Position numbers and translations under genes: made by a program. 64,000 bases of DNA from Sternotherus odoratus (lineage: Eukaryota > Chordata > Testudines > Kinosternidae), in contig JAVMKO010000001.1 of assembly GCA_032164245.1 (NCBI GenBank), positions 20,373,603-20,437,602 of the forward strand. The letters run 5' to 3'. The notes beneath the pieces are model-generated. The model was given only the letters and a program-made list of their open reading frames with translations, did not search any database and was not told the origin of the DNA. The first letter of the stretch is position 1. Every line of letters starts with the position of its first letter. Positions 57,231-64,000 of this stretch are shown here, piece after piece.

Positions 57231-60200
57231 TTTTTTTTATGCTGACCTGTAGGCTTTTTTCACCTGCCCCCTTTGAGCCTAGTTTATAGCCCTTGTAATT
57301 AGGTTACTGAGTTGGTGCATGGTGCTACTCTTCCCTTCTTCATCAGGTGGACCCCATTTCTTCCCAGACATCCTCCTTTATGGAACAGCATCCCATAGTC
57401 AAGAAAGGTAAAGCCCTCCCGACTACACCATCTGTGCAGGCATACATACATTCATCATCTTGTTGGGCAACCACTACCACATGCTCCTCTTCCCAAAACA
57501 ATGGAGACCTGTAATGTTATTAATATAGACTTGTTTTTAAAACAATACAAATTCAACGGTATGTTCCTTTCCAATGAACAACTCTGAACCACCATTCTAG
57601 AAATTACATACAGGAAGACACCAGCTTACTTTTTGCATAGGCTATCTGGAGTGCCAGATTTACCAGTATCCTGGGAAAACAATAAACCCCTCAGATCATT
57701 AAATAGGCTCTGTCTTCCCACCTTTGTGCAACCTATTTCCTGGGGGGGGGTCATTACTTCCATGGAACACAAGGTCATCTCATGTTCGGCATATGCTCAG
57801 TTTTGGAAATTTCACATTGTGTATTACTGGGAAGATTTAAGAAAAAGTTCTAAAATCACTTGATGTTTTGTAGTCCCAATCTCTGAATACGTCCCTCTTA
57901 CTGATATCTTTGAACTTCCTCATTGCGGGGTGACTGTTGTTTTCATATCACTTCACCTGTGTCATACAAATATGCCTTCATGTATCTTTCTCAAGCTGCT
58001 GTTTTACTCTTTAAACGCCCTTCTTAAATGCTCCCACATAGCTAAAATTAGAGGTAACTAAAGTTCAGTTAGCTACTGGCTTGTGGCCCCTTTATTGATC
58101 TCCAGTCACGAAGAGTCACCACCTTTCTTACTCATTTCTTGCTCCAACAAGAGTTACTAATCACCTGCCAAATGATGGAGGGGAAGGGGCAGCCATTTTA
58201 TAATGTGCCATGTACAATTTTATTGTTCTTTAAATTCACTACTATGAATATAAACAAGCAAACATTTACTTAAATATCACTTCCTCAAATTCCTTGAAAA
58301 AGATATCATTATTGTTTAATAAATGCATTCAGCTAAAAGACTCAGTCTGCACATGAAGAAATATGGTCTTTTAACAAGCTAGTCTACCAAATAAGTATGG
58401 ATATTATCACATATAGTCAGAGAGTTTTGAATTATATGATGATTTAATGGTACCAAACCAATAGATAAATTGGTTTATTTTTCCAGTTCATTGATATATC
58501 CAGTTGCATAAGATATATTAAAAGATATCCCGGCAACTTGGCAAATGATATTACAACATTTTAAATCATATTCATTTTTTCTATACTTTAAAGAACTTAT
58601 ACTAAAATTAGTCTTCAGTTTAGGTGCTTTTTTTCTTCATATGGTTCACTAGCTGGTACTTATTTTTTTCTTTTAAGAAAAAAGATCATGAAAAACAAAG
58701 AAAAATAAAATGTAAATGATTAAACAATGAATCCACCAATGAAAAAACATAATTTTCATGATTCCAATTTGTTTGTTTGGGTGGGTGGCTTTTTTAAATT
58801 CTCAGAAGATTGTTTTATTTGAAAATAAGCAACTGAATAGCCCTCTACTCTTGTAGTTAAAGGTACCAGTCTTGCAGCTGATTTGATTATGTAGTAGGTA
58901 GCAGATGGTCTGAAATCTGCAATACCTAGCTTGCAGTTCTAATGCAGCTGGAACACCTACAAAATATTATTTATAACAAAAATTCAATGTGACAGAGTTA
59001 ATTTCATTTCTGAGTAGATATTTCCCACACATAACCACACTCGTGTTTCCCCTCCCCCTCCCCCCCCCCCCCCCCGGCTTTGCCCAATACCAGAATGTTT
59101 GAGTAGCTCTGTCAGAAATCACAATTTGGAATCCACTCTGATCATTCATAGACTTATGCACATGCTTAACTTTACAAAATGTGTCCAGTGTAGTAAAGTT
59201 AAGCATGTGTGTAAATTTATTCAGGATTGAGGCTTAGACATAGAATAAATCACAAACACATTAAAAGAAAATATCCTGCCTTTATTTACTTATTTCTTTA
59301 CAATTCTGTAAAAAGAAATACATTTCCATCATTGTGTCCTCTGCTGTTTTTCAAAAGGGCTTTTGGACCAAAAGGTATGAAATACTGGCTTTCTGATTTC
59401 CCAGAGATATTAAATTCATGTTCCAAATGGACAAAAGTAGTAAACTTCCTTATATGCCTCTGTAATGTACTGGCATTGTTTATGGGTACCAGTGCCCCCT
59501 TGTGGAGGACATACACAGGATAAAATCCTGTCTACTAATTGATTCTCTTTTAACTCAAGTGATAGAAGCTTTTGTGTTTGGAACTCAGTCTTTCAGCACC
59601 AGCTGTCATGAAGTTTTTCTCTTCCACCCAGGTCTCTTGAGTATCTGCCTGTGACCATTGTTTTGTATTTCAGTATAAGAAAATAAATAATCTAAAACTC
59701 TTTTTGACCAGCATCTGCTATGAATTACCAGTATAAGTTTGATAAATATTACCAAAAGTTCCAGCATCTATATCACATTAAGTATGTAAAAATATGTTAC
59801 TGGTGGGATTTTCAGAAACATGCTGTGTTGGCCTAACTTTTCTCCCATTGAAGTCCATGGGAAACTGGACAGTAAATACTTTGCTAATATTTTCCCGGAT
59901 ATGCAGTCATTGTAGTTAACATGAGGATGTTATGTTATTGCATGCGGGAGGGCAGGTGGAAGACACAGTCATGAGTAGGATGGGAAGTTACGCATGACAC
60001 ACTTTCTCTATTAAGAGAAAAGTCCACACTTAAAATAATTTTTTTAAAAAGTCTGAGAATCTCTAGCATACTGCCTGAGTGTGTTTGTTTTGGGGGGATT
60101 TGTTTGTTTAAATTTTGATTTATTCTTTATAAATTATACTGCCTGACGCTGAAAATCCTGTTTATTCCATGGGACCACAACCATGCAGAACCTGTAGAAT

Positions 60201-60954
60201 TAGGCTCAGAGTATAGCAAAGAGAGTCAGATAAAATGCGAGCAGTTTGGAGGCAAATTTTTCCATGCAGCTCTGTAAATACTTTTTCTAGTTAGACATCA
60301 AAGCCGCCCCTCCTATTCCAGGCTGTGTCACTTCTGAACAGGGACTGCCCTTCATATACTTTTGCCTGGTGGCTTTGTAATATGAACTAATGATAGGATG
60401 TAGAACAAAACTGAGAGACCGCTAGCTTCATTTTCACTTGTGGCCTAGATCCAGGTGTTTATAGACAATACGCGTATTGCATCTGCTAAACGAATAGTTT
60501 TTGTGTCAATACTTTTCTTTTTACAGTTTACTAATCTGATTTTTAAAATAGTATTTAACACCCTCAGTTTTGCAAGGGATCACCATTATGCAAACTCTCA
60601 TTCAGTGTAACAAGACTGATCACAAGGAATTTACTTGGCATTTAAGTGGATGTCAAATATGCTTCCATGGGCTTGTCATTTCAATTCAGTATAAATTAAG
60701 CAATAACAGGGTGTCTCTTGAAGAATAATGACCACCTGAAAAAGAGTCAGCAACTGAATCTGGTCATTAATGATCTAAGAAACTCTCTGTACCAAATTTG
60801 CCATTACTATTAAAACATGAAAACTACAGCCCCCCCAGAGGATTTTGTTCGTAGTATTATCCCAGGGGAATAGAGGACATATTCTTGAGAATGAACAACT
60901 TGTATGTTAGCCTCTCTGATGGTTTGAATCCTCTCTAACATTCCATTGAGTGTA
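57231..60954. other. MAGI2: MAGI2 intron, no recognised feature
   Basis: AT-rich intron. Poly-C tract at about 59059-59076 and poly-G at 57741-57749. No exon or mobile element recognised. Confidence 0.5.
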
Positions 60955-61062
60955 TAATCATAGAATCATAGAAGATTAGGGTTGGAAGAGACCTCAGGAG
61001 GTCATCTAGTCCAACCCTCTGCTCAAAGCAGGACCAACCCCAACTGAATCATCCTAGCCAGG
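60955..61062 (-). repeat. CR1 3' end, turtle type
   Basis: ATAATCATAGAATCATAGAAGATTAGGGTTGGAAGAGACCTCAGGAGGTCATCTAGTCCAACCCTCTGCTCAAAGCAGGACCAACCCCAACTGAATCATCC is the reverse complement of the CR1 3' terminus with its ATTCTATGAT direct repeats. It is the least diverged CR1 copy in the window. Confidence 0.92.
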
Positions 61063-61345
61063 CAGGAGTGAAAATAACTATAGGCACTTACCAGTACAGG
61101 GCCGGGCTAGGGTCGGCTCTGGCCCCCAGAAGTCACGGGGCCTCAGGTGGAAGAGGTGAGGTTGGGGGCAGCTGTTCCCTTTGGCCCCCCCCCCAACTAT
61201 TGGTGGCTGTGGGGGGGAAAGGGGCAGGGATGTTGAAGCACTGCCATGGCAGCGCTTTAAGGATGGTCCTTTGCCACGGCAGCGCTTCAACATTCTCCCT
61301 ATTGGCAGGGCTGCTGATTTTGGGGAGAGGAGGATACTACAGAAC
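61063..61345. repeat. GC-rich unclassified block
   Basis: A GC island in AT-rich intron, directly next to the CR1 end. It contains a 30-bp-spaced direct repeat, TGCCATGGCAGCGCTTTAA (61242-61260) and TGCCACGGCAGCGCTTCAA (61272-61290), and a C run at 61187. Probably part of an unnamed repeat family. Confidence 0.4.
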
Positions 61346-62394
61346 TATATATGAATAAAGATAGAATAAAATATTGAAATCGCTACAGAAAATATTCTTT
61401 CAATCATAAATAGAAATCATAGTATGTGATTGTAATCATATTCTCTCTATGTCCTAAATGGTTCAATCTTGACTTCTAAATGGCAGTGAAACATGATAGG
61501 TTTAACATAGGAGTCTTGTGGGATTATATTCGTGACAATGTTTTAAGCCACCCTTATTTTTATCATTTCTCCTTCCTTTGGAGTTGTTCATGAAAGCTCT
61601 TACTTTTAGCAGAGATCATTAAAGAAAAAGGAATGAAACAGTTTATTCTTTTAAAAAGAATAATCTTCTTAATGGACTCATTTTAAATTTGGTCCAGAAG
61701 ATCAGGGATCTGATTCATCAGTGGGGTTAGTGAGCTTAGAAAGAAAAACAATTTTCTGTCTTTTGGGTATAAGTTTGCTTCTACAGTCCTATTATATATT
61801 TCCTGCTAGTCATTAAAAATGATGTTTTTCTACTGGGTACATAATTTGCTAATGTTTGTAGCAGCCAGTGAAATCATATTTTATCTGACACTTCTTTAAT
61901 GCAGGTGGGTTTTTTGGTTTTTTTTTACCATTTTGACAATATGTTTAATCTTTTGTGTTTATATATTTGAATACTGATAGGCCCGTGCTAAAGGGTTCAG
62001 ATACAGATCTAAACTTCTTCATAGTCCAGGGATGTTGGGATCTGGGCTTTGGTTCAGATCCTTCTCTATCATTGTGAGCTTCTGCCTCTTATCATTTGGG
62101 TTATTACACAAAGATGTAACATTTTCTGTTACTTTGTGGCTTTTATTTAGTTTTTATTTTTTCATGATGTCATGCCCTTTAGAGTGAAATTCGTTCTGGG
62201 GTCACAGACTAGCCCTCCTAGTTAAAGCTTTGCCAGGGATGGAAGAACATACCTGAGTACATTTTTATCTCAAGATATCATGGATTTAAGATTTAATAAA
62301 TGAAGCAGCCCTTTTGAAAGATGGAGTCTTTCAGGAGTAATGACTTTATACTGTCAGATAATGGGTTAAGAGTTCAGGAAGTTTGGGTCCTAGG
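61346..62394. other. MAGI2: MAGI2 intron, no recognised feature
   Basis: Nothing recognised. Confidence 0.45.
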
Positions 62395-62518
62395 CAGCGG
62401 GGCGAGGAGGCTCTGCACGCTGTTCTCACCCACAGGTGCTGTCCCGCCTCCCCAACTCCCATTGATTGACCCAATTTAAAACAAAAGCTAAGGAGGAGTG
62501 TGATTCAAAGAAGGCTGA
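62395..62518. repeat. Truncated hAT-type element
   Basis: CACCCACAGGTGCTGTCCCGCCTCCCCAACTCCCATTGATTG and the right terminus GGCTGAGAACCCCTG match one side of the CAGGGGTTC-type hAT family seen at 28219. The left terminus is not found, so the copy is truncated or degraded. Confidence 0.55.
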
Positions 62519-64000
62519 GAACCCCTGACACAGATATTTATTGCAGATGAAAGAAAGCATTTTTGGCACAAGAAGGTCTTGAAAATAGAGACACAGGGGA
62601 AATGGGTTTGGGAAGCAAAGTGGTAGAGTCTTGGAATTAGAATGAGAGCTCCCAAAGGACATTTCAGAAAGATTCCACCCTTGGAGTTGCACTCAGACTC
62701 CAGGACTATGAATCTGAGATGTTTTCTTTTAAATGTGAGATTATCATATTTCTCATGCTACAAGAAGTAATTTAATGTCTCATTAAAATAACATTTTTAA
62801 TTTCATTTTCTTTTTAAATTCTGTGAAGATTTTGTGTTTCATAGAAGAGTAGTTTTGGGTGGGATTGTTTTTGTTTTTCAAAGGCTTGGGGAGCTTTACA
62901 AACTTAAATTTCTTCTCACCACAGTTCTGCCCCTCTTCCCCTGTTGTCTGTATGAGAAAACAAGAGGCTAGTAGTATTGTATCTGACAGCTAATGTGCAG
63001 TTCTTCGCTCTTCATGTAGTTGCAGCCAACCCAGGTTTCATTTCTTCAGGGTCCACAGTATAAACCAAATTATGTTTGCATTACCAAGTACTATATTATC
63101 CATCATTTGCTTTTGTTATACAGTTACAAATGACATTATTGTCCTTTGATATTGCATACATTTAAAACCCTAGATTAGGTCTGAATCATGACAACACGTG
63201 TGTCTATCTTTACATTTGTGGGTAATCCAGTCTCTTTCAGTGGGATTAAAGGTAAGCACATTTGTGAGTGTTTGCAGGATCAGAGCCTTAGATTTTGAGA
63301 AATAAAGAATTAATTTATGCTTCTGTCTAGCTGGTATAATTTCCACTTTAAGCAGAACAGTAATGCATTCTGTTTGCTGGAATTTAAGCAGTATTATTTT
63401 TCCTTCTTATATTTTTGCCAGCATATCTAGACTTCTCTGTTAACATGAGGAAGCAGCTTTTTCCCCTAAGGATTTTGTACATTCTGGTATTTCTGTGAAA
63501 AATCAAGTCTTGCCCTGATTAGCAAGTTAATGATCTTGTTCCAATTGTATAAGTTGTTATTGATTATGCTGATAATTTAAACCATGGTTCTTCAACTCTA
63601 GTACAAGATAAAGCAATCTGAGTCTATAATAGTGCTATTTGACTTGTTTAAGGAAAAAGTATAATCCACACACTCTAGTACAATGCAAAATGAACATTGG
63701 TAGTTGTCTGTAGATCAGATAAGAAAGTTCATTGATTAAGATTCCTGTGTAGATGTTCGCTTTCAAAATCTTCCTATTTACTTTAACAGTACAGAGTGAT
63801 ATTACTCCCCAGCATTATGAGAACTGCTCATTATATTAAGTATATATGTTTGCCATTATTCCAGTAGAGAATTCTCCTATAGTCTCCTTTTCAGTTTCAT
63901 AATGGAATGTCCCCACTTAGTTCCATATCTTAGATGAAAGATTTAATGCTCTTGGATTTTTAGTTGATTGTCCAAGTACATTTTAAAGTAAATAGATATA
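62519..64000. other. MAGI2: MAGI2 intron, no recognised feature
   Basis: AT-rich intron to the window end. No exon encoding WW2 is seen. Confidence 0.5.

Overview
This is vertebrate genomic DNA, and a turtle (chelonian) source is the best reading. The only protein-coding gene I can support is MAGI2 on the + strand (S-SCAM/AIP1, a membrane-associated guanylate-kinase scaffold of synapses and epithelial junctions). Three consecutive internal exons are visible at 27802-28017, 33798-34008 and 51681-51760. They have matching splice phases and encode part of the degenerate guanylate-kinase-like region, the linker and the whole first WW domain. The flanking exons lie outside the window, so about 99% of it is intron.

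The turtle reading rests on the repeats: CR1 LINEs with turtle-type 3' ends, MIR-like SINEs, several families of palindromic hAT-type elements, pogo/Tigger-like elements with TA target sites, long-terminal-repeat elements related to Gypsy, and DIRS-like gag fragments. This is recognition from general knowledge of amniote repeats, not a database search.

Layout. 1-2200 is a patchwork: a hairpin repeat, a hAT-transposase-like scrap, a CR1 reverse-transcriptase fragment carrying its catalytic FADD, and a broken LINE tail with an RNase H domain split by a hAT-type element. 4.5-6.0 kb holds a hAT-type element and a solo LTR with a perfect 5-bp target duplication. 8.45-10.6 kb is an internally deleted CR1. 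10.68-12.85 kb is an LTR plus decayed gag on the minus strand, with a SCAN-like segment and a zinc knuckle. 15.26-16.10 kb is a pogo-like element with a GC-rich core. 17.4-21.5 kb holds two related Tigger-like elements (one with a hAT-type element inside it), a minus-strand CR1 and a SINE-like unit with 17-bp target duplications. 23.3-26.2 kb holds more DNA elements and a long dispersed repeat.

MAGI2 coding begins at 27.8 kb. The next intron carries a MIR interrupted by a hAT-type element with clear duplications, a solo LTR containing a 26-bp minisatellite, and an LTR-like block just before exon 2. The 17.7-kb intron after that has an LTR-like block, a GC-rich block with a 44-bp tandem repeat and a long minus-strand open frame, two head-to-tail DIRS-like gag fragments, another LTR-like block, CR1, a hAT-type element with perfect duplications, a full-length 5S-rRNA-derived copy and MIRs. 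The last 12 kb is quieter intron with MIRs, an internally deleted minus-strand CR1 and a short CR1 3' end.

None of the mobile-element coding remnants looks intact. The most unusual items are the RNase H LINE tail at 1.0-2.2 kb, the SCAN-like gag, the tandem DIRS-like fragments, the near-intact 5S promoter elements, and the GC-rich block at 36 kb.
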